A DNA stretch of 64,000 nucleotides from Aerococcaceae bacterium (GTDB lineage Bacteria; Bacillota; Bacilli; Lactobacillales; Aerococcaceae). Positions 1 to 8,271 of the stretch are shown here, piece after piece (within the stretch, counting starts at the first letter, position 1; each line of letters opens with the position of its first letter). Location of the stretch: contig JAUNEB010000002.1 in the NCBI GenBank assembly GCA_030525795.1, forward strand, positions 62,001 to 126,000, given 5' to 3'. The position numbers were made by a program, and so were the translations under genes. A model generated the notes under the pieces. The model worked only from the letters and a program-made list of their open reading frames with translations, was not told where the DNA came from and did not search any database.

Positions 1-695
1 AATATACTGGCACCATTATTGAAGCGCCTGCTTTTATTCCTGAGTTTACCGCCAAGCAAAACTTAGAATATTATCGCATTCAACGCGGCTTGACGGATCA
101 AAAACGCGCCGACGAATTACTAACGCTCGTCGGACTTGAAAATGCCGGCAAAAAGAAATTCAAAAATTTCTCACTCGGTATGAAACAACGCTTATCCATC
201 GCGCTCTCTTTATTGCACAGCCCTGATTTATTGATTTTGGACGAGCCCATTAACGGCCTTGACCCAAGCGGAATCATTCAAATTCGCGAGTTGCTCTTAT
301 CCCTCGCCAAAAAACATCACTTAACCATCTTGATTTCGAGCCATATTTTGTCCGAATTAGAACACTTAGCAAACCGCTTCGTGATCATCAACAACGGCCA
401 AAAAATCGACGAATTCACCAAAGACGAACTCGCACAACGTACCCAACAATATTACGAAATTCAAGTCGACAACGCGAAAAAAGCGACGGTATTATTAGAG
501 CAAGTGTTCCAAACGACCGCTTACGAAGTCACCGACTCGCACTTAATCAAATTGTTTGACTTATCCATTCCTGCAAGCGACATCGCCCACACATTTGTCA
601 CGAACGGACTCAAATTGTCGCACCTTGCTTGCAAATCCCATCAACTTGAAGCCATGTACTTAGATTTAGTGGAAGGAGCCAACACTCATGCTTAA
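1..695 (+). CDS. ABC transporter ATP-binding protein, 5' end cut by window edge
   Basis: The ATPase of a BcrA/antibiotic-peptide-type exporter. The reading frame is open from base 3, upstream of the first internal start (TTG at 90), and encodes the usual IIEAPAF and NL segments of this family, so Walker A and the true start lie off the left edge. Visible are the signature FSLGMKQRL, Walker B LLILDEP and the H-loop SSHILSE. The end overlaps the next gene (ATG at 688) by 8 bp, so it is translationally coupled to two permeases and a sensor kinase. Such ABC plus two-component modules usually handle cell-envelope stress or peptide antibiotics; the substrate is not readable from sequence. Confidence 0.9.
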   Translation, partial: YTGTIIEAPAFIPEFTAKQNLEYYRIQRGLTDQKRADELLTLVGLENAGKKKFKNFSLGMKQRLSIALSLLHSPDLLILDEPINGLDPSGIIQIRELLLSLAKKHHLTILISSHILSELEHLANRFVIINNGQKIDEFTKDELAQRTQQYYEIQVDNAKKATVLLEQVFQTTAYEVTDSHLIKLFDLSIPASDIAHTFVTNGLKLSHLACKSHQLEAMYLDLVEGANTHA

Positions 696-1413
696 TTTAT
701 TAAAAAGTGAACTCTATCAAATTTCTCATCGCAAAACAACGCGCATTTGGTTAGCGATTGCTGCTTTTTTCAGCGCGGGAATCGTCGTCATTCCAAAATT
801 GTTACATTTTCGGAATACTCCTGCCGAGCTTTACTTGACAGGCTACACGGGCATTTTACTCGGCGGCTTTGTGTTGCTCATTCTTGGATTAGTGACTGCA
901 AGTTTTAACAACGAACTCAAAAACCGTACCCTCATCAATTCCGTTAGCCACGGTTATAGCCGTTCAACGATTTATGCGGTAAAATTCATTAGCGCATTAG
1001 CCTTTAGTGCATTCGCGTTGCTTTTATCCGTGACTTTCTTTACGGCGGCGCTTCAATTATTAGAGCCAACTAAGTGGGATCATATTTGGTACTTTTATAA
1101 GACTATTGCAAGTTTATTGCCAATTTGGGTTGCGTATATTTCGCTTTATGTGTTAATTTCATTCTTTTCTGAAACGAACACGCCGATGTATATTTTGTTG
1201 TCACTATTGCTTGTTGTTTTCCCGATTGTGTTCCAATTAGGTAGTAATGTTGAAATAATCGCTGCGATTAAACCGTACTTTTTGACGGAGTTGAGCTTTA
1301 CAGATCCTTACACCTTGTTTGGTTTAGATGGCAAATTCGTCATGTCTCTCTTCTACATTGCTTTATTCTATGGATTAGGTGTGTTATACTTTAAACGCAA
1401 AGAAATTAAGTAG
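688..1413 (+). CDS. ABC-2 type exporter permease
   Basis: A 241-residue integral membrane protein with about six hydrophobic segments, starting with the typical LLKSELYQISHRKTTRIW entry. It carries the LKNRTLINSVSHGYSR motif of ABC-2 permeases working with BcrA-type ATPases. Its ATG lies inside the end of the ATPase gene and has GGAAGGAG upstream. It is a paralogue of the next gene (same length, same KNRL/GYSRS region), so the two probably form a heterodimeric membrane part. Confidence 0.85.
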   Translation: MLNLLKSELYQISHRKTTRIWLAIAAFFSAGIVVIPKLLHFRNTPAELYLTGYTGILLGGFVLLILGLVTASFNNELKNRTLINSVSHGYSRSTIYAVKFISALAFSAFALLLSVTFFTAALQLLEPTKWDHIWYFYKTIASLLPIWVAYISLYVLISFFSETNTPMYILLSLLLVVFPIVFQLGSNVEIIAAIKPYFLTELSFTDPYTLFGLDGKFVMSLFYIALFYGLGVLYFKRKEIK

Positions 1414-1436
1414 AACGGTTTTGCCGTTCTACTTTT
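1410..1436 (+). terminator. Hairpin with T-run between the two permease genes
   Basis: A perfect 9-bp stem (GTAGAACGG / CCGTTCTAC) with a 5-nt loop, overlapping the stop of the first permease and followed by TTTT. It may act as a partial terminator or attenuator, lowering expression of the second permease and the kinase relative to the ATPase. Confidence 0.6.
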
Positions 1437-1453
1437 AGTAAGGAGAGATGCGC

Positions 1454-2179
1454 ATGATTAATTTAATACGTGGTGATTGGTATTATTTGCGCCATCATGT
1501 CTTCAAATGGTTATTGCCAACGATTACGATTGTCTGTGTGGGTTTTGTGGGCGCCATCCGTTTTTTTCAATGGCAAGGTTTTGAAGCAGAATATCCAACG
1601 ATTGCTTTTATTGAAGGTTTTGCAGAGGTGCTTGGACAGCCATTTGCATGGTTTTTAGCGTTGAGTTGCGTTCATGAAACCTTCAATTACACGCTCAAAA
1701 ATCGTCTAATCATTCAACCGATCAGCATCGGCTACTCGCGCAGCCAAATTTTTATTACAAAATGGCTCGTGGCATGGTTATTATTGGCGTTTTATATCGT
1801 CTTTACGACGGTTATATTCACGGTATGTTGTGTCGTTGCCTTTCAACTGTCGCCCGTTACCGTCTTGGAACATATCGCCTTCAATGAGTTATTACTCGCA
1901 TGGACCATCGCTTCAACGGTTATTAGTATGACACTCATGTGTTCGACTCTATTTGCTCGCGGCATTTGGGCAACAGTCGCGTTCTTGACTTTAGCGAGTA
2001 TTTTCATACAATTATTATTGGATTGGGCACCATCGTTACGTTCCGTTGAGCCGTTTTTCTTTATCTTTTTGGATATAGCTTTGCCCCCTATCCATCAACT
2101 GATTTGGATTTCACTTATTTATAATGTCGTTTTTCTTGCTATCGGCCATTATTTCTTCGCTCGCAAAAATATTCAGTAG
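1454..2179 (+). CDS. ABC-2 type exporter permease (second subunit)
   Basis: A 241-residue membrane protein with about six transmembrane segments, paralogous to the preceding permease (LKNRLIIQPISIGYSRSQ region). An ATG at 1448 sits only 2 nt from AAGGAG; the ATG at 1454 has about 8 nt spacing and gives the same length as the sister permease, so I chose it. The stop overlaps the ribosome binding site of the following kinase. Role: second half of the exporter membrane domain. Confidence 0.82.
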   Translation: MINLIRGDWYYLRHHVFKWLLPTITIVCVGFVGAIRFFQWQGFEAEYPTIAFIEGFAEVLGQPFAWFLALSCVHETFNYTLKNRLIIQPISIGYSRSQIFITKWLVAWLLLAFYIVFTTVIFTVCCVVAFQLSPVTVLEHIAFNELLLAWTIASTVISMTLMCSTLFARGIWATVAFLTLASIFIQLLLDWAPSLRSVEPFFFIFLDIALPPIHQLIWISLIYNVVFLAIGHYFFARKNIQ

Positions 2180-2189
2180 GAGGTGCGTT

Positions 2190-3071
2190 ATGTGGATTGG
2201 CTGGCTAATTGCCTTTGTTCTAGGATTTTTATGCAAAAAATGGCTCATCTCAAAAGAGTTGCATTTTTTGACACAACAATTACAAGCGATGCGAAAGCAA
2301 AAGCTGCATCGACAATTGACCGTTCGTTCTAGCCACGCAGAATTCACTCCGTTGTTGGAGGAATTAGGGTTGACGATTGAAGAGCAGCGTTCTAATGTAG
2401 CGCAACTCCAGCAACAAGAATCGCAACTTAAAGCGGATTTGATGAATATTTCGCACGATTTGAGAACGCCGCTGACCGCTATTTACGGCTATTTAGAATT
2501 GCTCAATGACACCGACCTTTCAGCGTCGGAGCGCACACATTATTTAGAAATTGCTACCGAACGCACGCAAATTTTGCAAGCGATGATTCAAGATTTATTT
2601 TACTTAGGAAAATTAGAAGCCAACGCCATTGAGCATGAAGTGGAATTGGTTGCGTTGGATCACCTACTCAAAGAGCAAATCGTCGGGTTGTATCAAGCCT
2701 TTCAAGAGGCGAATTTTGAGTTGGATGTGGCGATTGAGGAACAAACCTTCGTCAAAACCGACAGCGCTGCGGCAACGCGCATCATCAACAATGTATTGAC
2801 GAACAGCTTGCAACACGGACAAAGTCCGCTCACCATTACGCATCGTTTTGTCAACGGGCGCTATGAAACGCAATTCAAAAATACGTTATCTCCGCAACAC
2901 ACCGTCAATATCGAGCAAGTATTTCAACGCCATTATACAAGCCACACGCACCGCAACCAAAATAATAGCGGCCTCGGCTTGACGATTTGTTATGAATTGT
3001 GCCAACAACTCGGACACACAATCGAAGCCCATTTAGAAGGAAACCAATTTATTTTAACGATTACATGGTAA
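2190..3071 (+). CDS. Membrane sensor histidine kinase
   Basis: A 293-residue kinase with one N-terminal hydrophobic segment (about residues 2-18), a short linker, the H-box MNISHDLRTPLTAIYGYLEL near residue 95, the N-box NNVLTNSLQHG and a terminal SGLGLTI G-box. There is no large extracellular sensor domain, as in intramembrane-sensing or ABC-coupled kinases. The start at 2190 follows TAGGAGG overlapping the upstream stop; longer in-frame starts would lie within the permease gene. The cognate response regulator is not downstream and probably precedes the ATPase, outside the window. Confidence 0.88.
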   Translation: MWIGWLIAFVLGFLCKKWLISKELHFLTQQLQAMRKQKLHRQLTVRSSHAEFTPLLEELGLTIEEQRSNVAQLQQQESQLKADLMNISHDLRTPLTAIYGYLELLNDTDLSASERTHYLEIATERTQILQAMIQDLFYLGKLEANAIEHEVELVALDHLLKEQIVGLYQAFQEANFELDVAIEEQTFVKTDSAAATRIINNVLTNSLQHGQSPLTITHRFVNGRYETQFKNTLSPQHTVNIEQVFQRHYTSHTHRNQNNSGLGLTICYELCQQLGHTIEAHLEGNQFILTITW

Positions 3072-3076
3072 AAAAA

Positions 3077-3112
3077 TAAAACAGCCGATAGTCTTGAACT
3101 GTCGGCTATTTT
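3077..3112. terminator. Bidirectional terminator between kinase and GTPase
   Basis: AGCCGATAG pairs with CTGTCGGCT (one G-U pair) around a 7-nt loop, with an A-rich run on the left and T-rich on the right. It can end both the + strand kinase operon and the - strand GTPase transcript. Confidence 0.75.
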
Positions 3113-3117
3113 AGTCG

Positions 3118-4317
3118 TTATTTTTGGATAAATTCTTGGAACCATTCAGGCAAATTACTCTTAATATCAGCGGGTAATAAATTTGAAATTTGCGACAAAT
3201 GTGCTTCAAAACTTTGATTCATCAAGTGTTGTAGACGTTTGAGACGAACGGTTTGTCCGAGCATTTCGGCTTTGGCAATGTAACGCAACACTTCAATATA
3301 GCTATAACCAAGCGTTACTGTCAACGTACTCGCAGTGGCGCCTGTCAAAATTCCGCCCGAAACGCCTCCGAGACCTGGAATCAATTTGAACAGTGACCCT
3401 ACAAAGAAACGACCGACTAGCGTAGCTCCGCCCGTTCCACCAAGCCCTGCCAACAAACTAATGACTTGCGACAAGTCTAATGACAACCCAAAAATTGCCG
3501 TCAAATGCCCTAACATGGTAATTTGCATAGGAATCAATAGCGTCGCGTCTGCGATTGGAATCGGCAAAAAGCCTACACCGAACGCAGAAGAAACGTATTT
3601 TCTCGCCCAGCTTCTAGCGCTTTCGACTTTTTTTTCTAAATCGATTTGCTGGGCGTTGATAAAAGCCTGATGAACTTCTGACGGGATGATTTCCAATGTT
3701 TTGTCGATGAGTGTTTGCAGACCAAACGCTGATACGACTTGACGTTTTTGTAAGGCGTAATCTTTTGCCAAAATCGGCACAATCGCTTGCACATTCAATG
3801 GCAAAGTTTGCAAATATTGTGCAAATTCGTGATGTTCTTGCCCGATTGCTTGCGTCAGCACAAGTACAACGGGCACTTGGCTCGCCAACGTTTGAATGAG
3901 TTCTATTTCAAACGGCTCAATGCGTGAGCCATTCGCGTTCAAACAATAATACACTAAATGTATGTGATGGCGCTCTTCTTGAAGGCGTTGCTCGTGTATT
4001 AAGTCGAGCAACAGCTGTTGGACATCTTGCTGAACACTCGCATCCAATTCCAAGCCTCTCGTATCATAGAGCGTCAACGGCACGCCGTCTTTTGTAAGTT
4101 TGACTAAAGATTGTGTAATCGGCAGCCCGACACCTGTTTCGGCAATAGTTTCGCGAAAAAGCGCGTTAATAAGTGTACTTTTTCCGCTACCCGTTTTTCC
4201 CGCTACTAAAATATTGATTGGCGGCATTTTTTCGATTTCGCGTTGTGTTTTGTCGAGTAAATCTTGCGCCAGTTCGGGCTTAATTTTTCTGACAGTTAAT
4301 TTTTTCCAAAGATTCAA
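3118..4317 (-). CDS. Membrane-associated GTPase with DUF697-like C-terminus
   Basis: A 399-residue P-loop GTPase of the Era/YcjX-like or dynamin-like group. G1 is GKTGSGKS (residues 40-47), the G2-like threonine is in GLPITQS, G3 is DTRG. The expected G4 (N/TKxD) is replaced by LTQA, which is degenerate. Residues about 250-350 form a Gly-rich hydrophobic region with helices, resembling DUF697. The start is TTG at 4317 with AAGGAGG 9 nt upstream; that site overlaps the stop of the protease gene before it, so the two are cotranscribed. The function is unknown; membrane or stress-linked GTP hydrolysis is likely. Confidence 0.75.
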   Translation of the reverse strand: MNLWKKLTVRKIKPELAQDLLDKTQREIEKMPPINILVAGKTGSGKSTLINALFRETIAETGVGLPITQSLVKLTKDGVPLTLYDTRGLELDASVQQDVQQLLLDLIHEQRLQEERHHIHLVYYCLNANGSRIEPFEIELIQTLASQVPVVLVLTQAIGQEHHEFAQYLQTLPLNVQAIVPILAKDYALQKRQVVSAFGLQTLIDKTLEIIPSEVHQAFINAQQIDLEKKVESARSWARKYVSSAFGVGFLPIPIADATLLIPMQITMLGHLTAIFGLSLDLSQVISLLAGLGGTGGATLVGRFFVGSLFKLIPGLGGVSGGILTGATASTLTVTLGYSYIEVLRYIAKAEMLGQTVRLKRLQHLMNQSFEAHLSQISNLLPADIKSNLPEWFQEFIQK

Positions 4318-4331
4318 AAAAATGCACCTCC

Positions 4332-5030
4332 TTAATCACGACGACGATTTGCAATCAAGATAAAACGAATCAATTGTAACGCCGTACTGATAGACGCCGC
4401 CACATACGTCAACGCCGCTGCATTCAATACTTTACGCGCCGCTGGTAACTCTTCAACTGTCAATAAACGCTGCTCTTCCAAAATACGCATCGCGCGCGCA
4501 CTCGCATCAAATTCCACAGGCAACGTCACTAGCTGAAACACCAACACCAAACTGAACGCAATAATCCCGACTTGTACTAACCCCATAAAATTCATTGCCA
4601 ATCCAATCATAATTAACGGCAACGAAATCGTCGAACCAAATTGCGTCACTGGTGCCAACACACTGCGTAAACGTAACGGTGCATAACCTTGCGCGTGTTG
4701 CAGTGCATGCCCGCACTCGTGAGCCGCCACCGCTACCGCCGCAATCGACGTTGAGTAGTCCGTTGCATCCGACAAACGCAACACTTTGCTACGCGGGTCA
4801 TAATGATCCGTCAAATGTCCCTGCACATGCTCAACGGCTACATCATCAATTCTGCTCGCTGACAAAATATCTCGCGCCACCTGATTGCCCGTCACACCAA
4901 AAGACGTTTCCCATTCACTATACTTCGCAAAAGTTGACGTCACCTTATGCTGTGCGTACATCGCAATTCCCGCACCAATTATCACTAAAATATACGTTGG
5001 GTCCATATAATATCCGTACATATCACTCAC
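4332..5030 (-). CDS. YugP-type neutral zinc metallopeptidase
   Basis: A 232-residue membrane-anchored protease of the YugP family. The zinc motif AHECGHALQH (HExxH variant) is near residue 103, flanked by hydrophobic segments at the N-terminus and in the middle. The conserved LRLSDATDYSTSIAAVAVAAHECGH context and family length support the call. Good ribosome binding site (AAAGGAG). A TATAAT (5051-5056, minus strand) lies about 20 bases upstream of the start and would drive it and the GTPase, although no clear -35 is present. Confidence 0.85.
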   Translation of the reverse strand: MSDMYGYYMDPTYILVIIGAGIAMYAQHKVTSTFAKYSEWETSFGVTGNQVARDILSASRIDDVAVEHVQGHLTDHYDPRSKVLRLSDATDYSTSIAAVAVAAHECGHALQHAQGYAPLRLRSVLAPVTQFGSTISLPLIMIGLAMNFMGLVQVGIIAFSLVLVFQLVTLPVEFDASARAMRILEEQRLLTVEELPAARKVLNAAALTYVAASISTALQLIRFILIANRRRD

Positions 5031-5066
5031 TCCTTTTGATTGTTACATCTATTATACACTCTTTTC

Positions 5067-5097
5067 AAAAAAAGAGCGAGAAATCACCTTCTCGCTC
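5067..5097 (-). terminator. Terminator of uracil permease
   Basis: GAGCGAGAA pairs with TTCTCGCTC around a 6-nt loop; on the minus strand it is followed by a T7 run. It lies just after the permease stop at 5106. Confidence 0.8.
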
Positions 5098-5105
5098 CGT
5101 ATAAA

Positions 5106-6398
5106 TTAATCTTCTTCAACGTTTGTTTCTTGTGGCAAAATCAAGTTCAAGACGACGCCGACAATCGCACTCAACGCAGTTCCCGAAATGACTAACGCAG
5201 AACCCAATTGCAAGACTGCGCCACCTAATCCTAATACTAACATCGCGCTCGCAATTACTAAGTTGCGTGACTGATGGAAATCCACATTTGATTTGATTAA
5301 TACTTTCAAACCGTTACTTGCAATAACGCCGTATAAAAGGATGGACATGCCGCCCAATACCGCTGTTGGAATGGTTGCAATCAATTCTGTAAACTTCGAA
5401 CAGAAACTCAACGCAATCGCAATGAAAGCCGCATTACGAATAACGGATACGCTCGCAATTTTTGTCATACCGATAACGCCCGTATTTTCGCCGTAAGTTG
5501 TGTTTGCTGGCCCACCAATGAACGCTGAAACAGCTGTCGCCACACCATCTCCGATTAAGGTACGTTTCAATCCTGGCTCTTTTAAAAAGTTACGGTGACA
5601 AATTTCGCCTAACACCATGTGATCGCCAATATGCTCTGCAATTGTCACAATCGCAATCGGCAAAATCGCCAACGCTTCAGGTCCAAAGTACATATTATAA
5701 GTGCCCACATTGCCCACTTGGAAAGGCAAGCTAATGTCAGGAAGTGAGAACCACGCTGCTTGCACCACAGGCGTAAAGTCAACCAATCCCATGAACACCG
5801 CAATAATATAGCCGCCCACAATCGCTAACAAAAACGGAATAACACGCATGAAGCCTTTTCCTTTAGCGTGAATGAATACCGCAAACATAAACGTTGCAAT
5901 CGCTACGACAATGTTGCGCCAATCGCCATCTTTGACAAACCCTGCGCTCGTTACAGCTGTGTTCGCCAAGCCCAATCCGATGACAATAATCATTGGTCCG
6001 ATAACGATAGGTGGCAACAAACGGTCAATCCAGCCTGTTCCAATTTTGCCGACAACAATTGCCACCAACACATAAATCAAACCGACTAACATAATCCCTG
6101 TTTGTCCTGCGCTAATATCGCCGCCCATTTGCTCTTTGGCAAAAGCCATCGCTGAAATATACGCAAAAGATGACCCTAAATAAACAGGTGCCTTAAATTT
6201 AGTCGATACCATATAAATCAAGGTGCCGATTCCGCTTGCTAACAAAGCAGTCGATACAGACATCCCTAAAATCAACGGTACTAAAATGGTTGCACCGAAC
6301 ATTGCAAAAACGTGTTGGAAACTGAGGAGTAACCCCGCTCCTAATTGTGGTTTTTCGTGTACGTCTAAACGTAAATTGGTTGTGCGTGTTGCTTCCAT
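5106..6398 (-). CDS. pyrP: Uracil permease (NCS2 family)
   Basis: A 430-residue uracil:H+ symporter of the UraA/PyrP type with about 12-14 hydrophobic segments. Diagnostic motifs are QHVFAMFGATILVP at the N-terminus, IAEHIGDH in the middle, and GGPANTTYGENTGVI (substrate site). The ATG at 6398 has AAGGAG 7 nt away; another ATG at 6404 is too close to it. Uptake of uracil feeds pyrimidine salvage. An intrinsic terminator lies in the leader, so expression is probably set by attenuation. Confidence 0.92.
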   Translation of the reverse strand: MEATRTTNLRLDVHEKPQLGAGLLLSFQHVFAMFGATILVPLILGMSVSTALLASGIGTLIYMVSTKFKAPVYLGSSFAYISAMAFAKEQMGGDISAGQTGIMLVGLIYVLVAIVVGKIGTGWIDRLLPPIVIGPMIIVIGLGLANTAVTSAGFVKDGDWRNIVVAIATFMFAVFIHAKGKGFMRVIPFLLAIVGGYIIAVFMGLVDFTPVVQAAWFSLPDISLPFQVGNVGTYNMYFGPEALAILPIAIVTIAEHIGDHMVLGEICHRNFLKEPGLKRTLIGDGVATAVSAFIGGPANTTYGENTGVIGMTKIASVSVIRNAAFIAIALSFCSKFTELIATIPTAVLGGMSILLYGVIASNGLKVLIKSNVDFHQSRNLVIASAMLVLGLGGAVLQLGSALVISGTALSAIVGVVLNLILPQETNVEED

Positions 6399-6439
6399 GA
6401 ACATTCTCCTTTTTAATTAGAGGCTCCTTTTTGGCACAC

Positions 6440-6579
6440 AAAAAAATAAGCCCCGTAGTTTGATTGACATAAGGGCTTATTGTTCAAGTTAATGTAACTG
6501 TAACCTTAGCGCTCTCTCGGAACACCTTAAAAGTCCTTAAATCTTGTATTATTTTAGCGTACTTTTGGATGGATTGCAA
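6440..6579 (-). promoter_or_regulatory. Promoter and attenuator leader of uracil permease (possible PyrR site)
   Basis: Promoter: TTGCAA (6574-6579), 17-nt spacer, TAAAAT (6551-6556). The leader contains TTCCGAGAGAGCGCT, resembling but not matching the PyrR-binding loop (consensus UCCnGnGAGGyU), then a terminator: AATAAGCCC (6473-6481) pairs with GGGCTTATT (6445-6453), followed by T8, just before the ribosome binding site. Three copies of TAAGG upstream could compete for CCTTA in the terminator. That it is an attenuator is well supported; the PyrR assignment is inference. Confidence 0.6.
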
Positions 6580-6599
6580 GGGGTTTGGGGAAAATATTA

Positions 6600-7370
6600 T
6601 CACAAACTATGCTGCATAAATAATTGTATCAGTTGCGCCTCTGTAAGCTGTTTCTTTTCCTCGTTCGAAATATCGAGCACTATTTTTCCTTGGTGCAACA
6701 TGATTAAGCGATTGCCAAACCTTAATGCGTCTCTCAAATTATGCGTAATCATCAAGGTTGTCAGCTGATATTGCTCTACGAGTTGTTGTGTCAACTCCAA
6801 AATCCGTTCGCTTGTTTTCGGATCTAGTGCTGCAGTATGTTCATCCAGTAATAAAATTTTGGGTTCCCTTAATATCGCCATTAAAAGTGTCAGCGCTTGG
6901 CGTTGTCCTCCCGACAGCGTTCTGACTTCACTTGAAAGTCTATTTTCCAATCCCATTCCCAAATTTTGCAAAACAGACTGCATTTGCGCTCGATTAGTCG
7001 ACGTAAGTGCGCGTTTTAAGCCGCGTGGCAGCCCTCTTCTCAACGCAATCGCCAAATTTTCTTCGATCGTCAAGCGCGTCGCCGTCCCCATTCGAGGATC
7101 TTGAAACACATTTCCTATTAAAGCGGACCGTTGTGTGGCGTTCCATGTCGTGACATTTTGGCCGTCCAAATAAATCTCGCCTTGGTCTGCTTGAATCGCA
7201 CCACTAATCAATCCCATTAACGTTGATTTCCCGGCGCCGTTGCTCCCAATCACCGTAACAAAATCTCCTTGATTTAATTGCAAATTGAATTGCGTTAAAA
7301 TCTGTTTTTCATGCTCTGTTCCTGCTTCGAAACTTTTATGAATATTTGCTAATACTAACGGTTTCATCAT
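6600..7370 (-). CDS. ABC importer ATPase (TrpXYZ-type, aromatic amino acid candidate)
   Basis: A 256-residue ATPase with Walker A GSNGAGKS, signature LSGGQRQ, and Walker B LLLDEH followed by TAALDPKT; the DEH instead of DEP is typical of ATPases paired with ABC_sub_bind proteins. The start ATG at 7370 overlaps the permease stop as ATGA, so translation is coupled; an open frame further upstream is inside the permease and was not used. It is the last gene of the operon with permease and binding protein. The substrate is inferred as tyrosine/phenylalanine from the leader peptide. Confidence 0.85.
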   Translation of the reverse strand: MMKPLVLANIHKSFEAGTEHEKQILTQFNLQLNQGDFVTVIGSNGAGKSTLMGLISGAIQADQGEIYLDGQNVTTWNATQRSALIGNVFQDPRMGTATRLTIEENLAIALRRGLPRGLKRALTSTNRAQMQSVLQNLGMGLENRLSSEVRTLSGGQRQALTLLMAILREPKILLLDEHTAALDPKTSERILELTQQLVEQYQLTTLMITHNLRDALRFGNRLIMLHQGKIVLDISNEEKKQLTEAQLIQLFMQHSL

Positions 7371-8260
7371 CGCTTCCCTCTCTTTAACAGATGCTTCATG
7401 TTTGGCAAATACAAAATTCCGCCTAATAAAATGGCTGAAAACAATCGTAAATCCGTTGCTTGAATCGTTATCCATGGCTGATTTAAAATGAGATCAATCA
7501 GCAAGCGATACAAAATGCTCCCTAATACCAACGTCAATAATCGAATCAACAACGACTTGTTCGGCAATAGCACTTCTACAATCATAATCGAAGCCAATCC
7601 TATTACCACGGTGCCAATTCCCATTCCTATATCCGCAAAACCGTCTTTTTGTGCCACTAAAGCGCCCGCTAACGCAATTAAACTATGGCTAATCATATAG
7701 CCTAACACTTTCATCGCATTTACTGGAATGCCATTCGCTTGACTCATTCGTTCATTGTCTCCCGTAGCACGGAATGCCAGCCCTATTTCTGTGTCAAAAA
7801 AATAACTCAATCCTGCAATTAAACTCCCTAAAATCATTATCGTTATCATAAAAATCGATCCATTTCGAGCTGTAAAAAACGGCACTTGGAATAGTGTATA
7901 AATCGTTTCAGACCCTAACAACGCAATATTGGATTTCCCGCCTGTTACATGCAAATTAACCGAATACAAGCCCGTCAATATCAAAATCCCTGTCAACAAA
8001 GACGGAATCCCTAACCGAGTATGAATCATTCCTGCAAGCAAGCCAATCAGCGCCCCTGCTAAGAAAGCACATAATGTCGCACTGATAGGATGCACGCCAT
8101 AACTAATCAAAGTTGCGGATAATAACCCTCCCAAAGGAAAGACTCCTTCAGCTGACAAATCCGCTATATCTAACAAACGGAAAGTAATATATACCCCCAA
8201 TACTAGGACACTCCAGACACTTCCTTGTGTCAAACTTGACCATAAAATTGCCATAGACAA
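7367..8260 (-). CDS. ABC importer permease (TrpY-type)
   Basis: A 297-residue membrane permease with about eight hydrophobic segments, of the branched-chain-like permease fold found next to ABC_sub_bind proteins. GLAFRATGDNERMSQANGIPV is the cytoplasmic coupling-loop region. A TTG start at 8260 has GGGAG 5 nt upstream overlapping the binding-protein stop; an ATG at 8254 is an alternative. It ends with a TGA overlapping the ATPase start. Confidence 0.85.
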   Translation of the reverse strand: MSMAILWSSLTQGSVWSVLVLGVYITFRLLDIADLSAEGVFPLGGLLSATLISYGVHPISATLCAFLAGALIGLLAGMIHTRLGIPSLLTGILILTGLYSVNLHVTGGKSNIALLGSETIYTLFQVPFFTARNGSIFMITIMILGSLIAGLSYFFDTEIGLAFRATGDNERMSQANGIPVNAMKVLGYMISHSLIALAGALVAQKDGFADIGMGIGTVVIGLASIMIVEVLLPNKSLLIRLLTLVLGSILYRLLIDLILNQPWITIQATDLRLFSAILLGGILYLPNMKHLLKRGKR

Positions 8261-8271
8261 TCCGACTCCCT

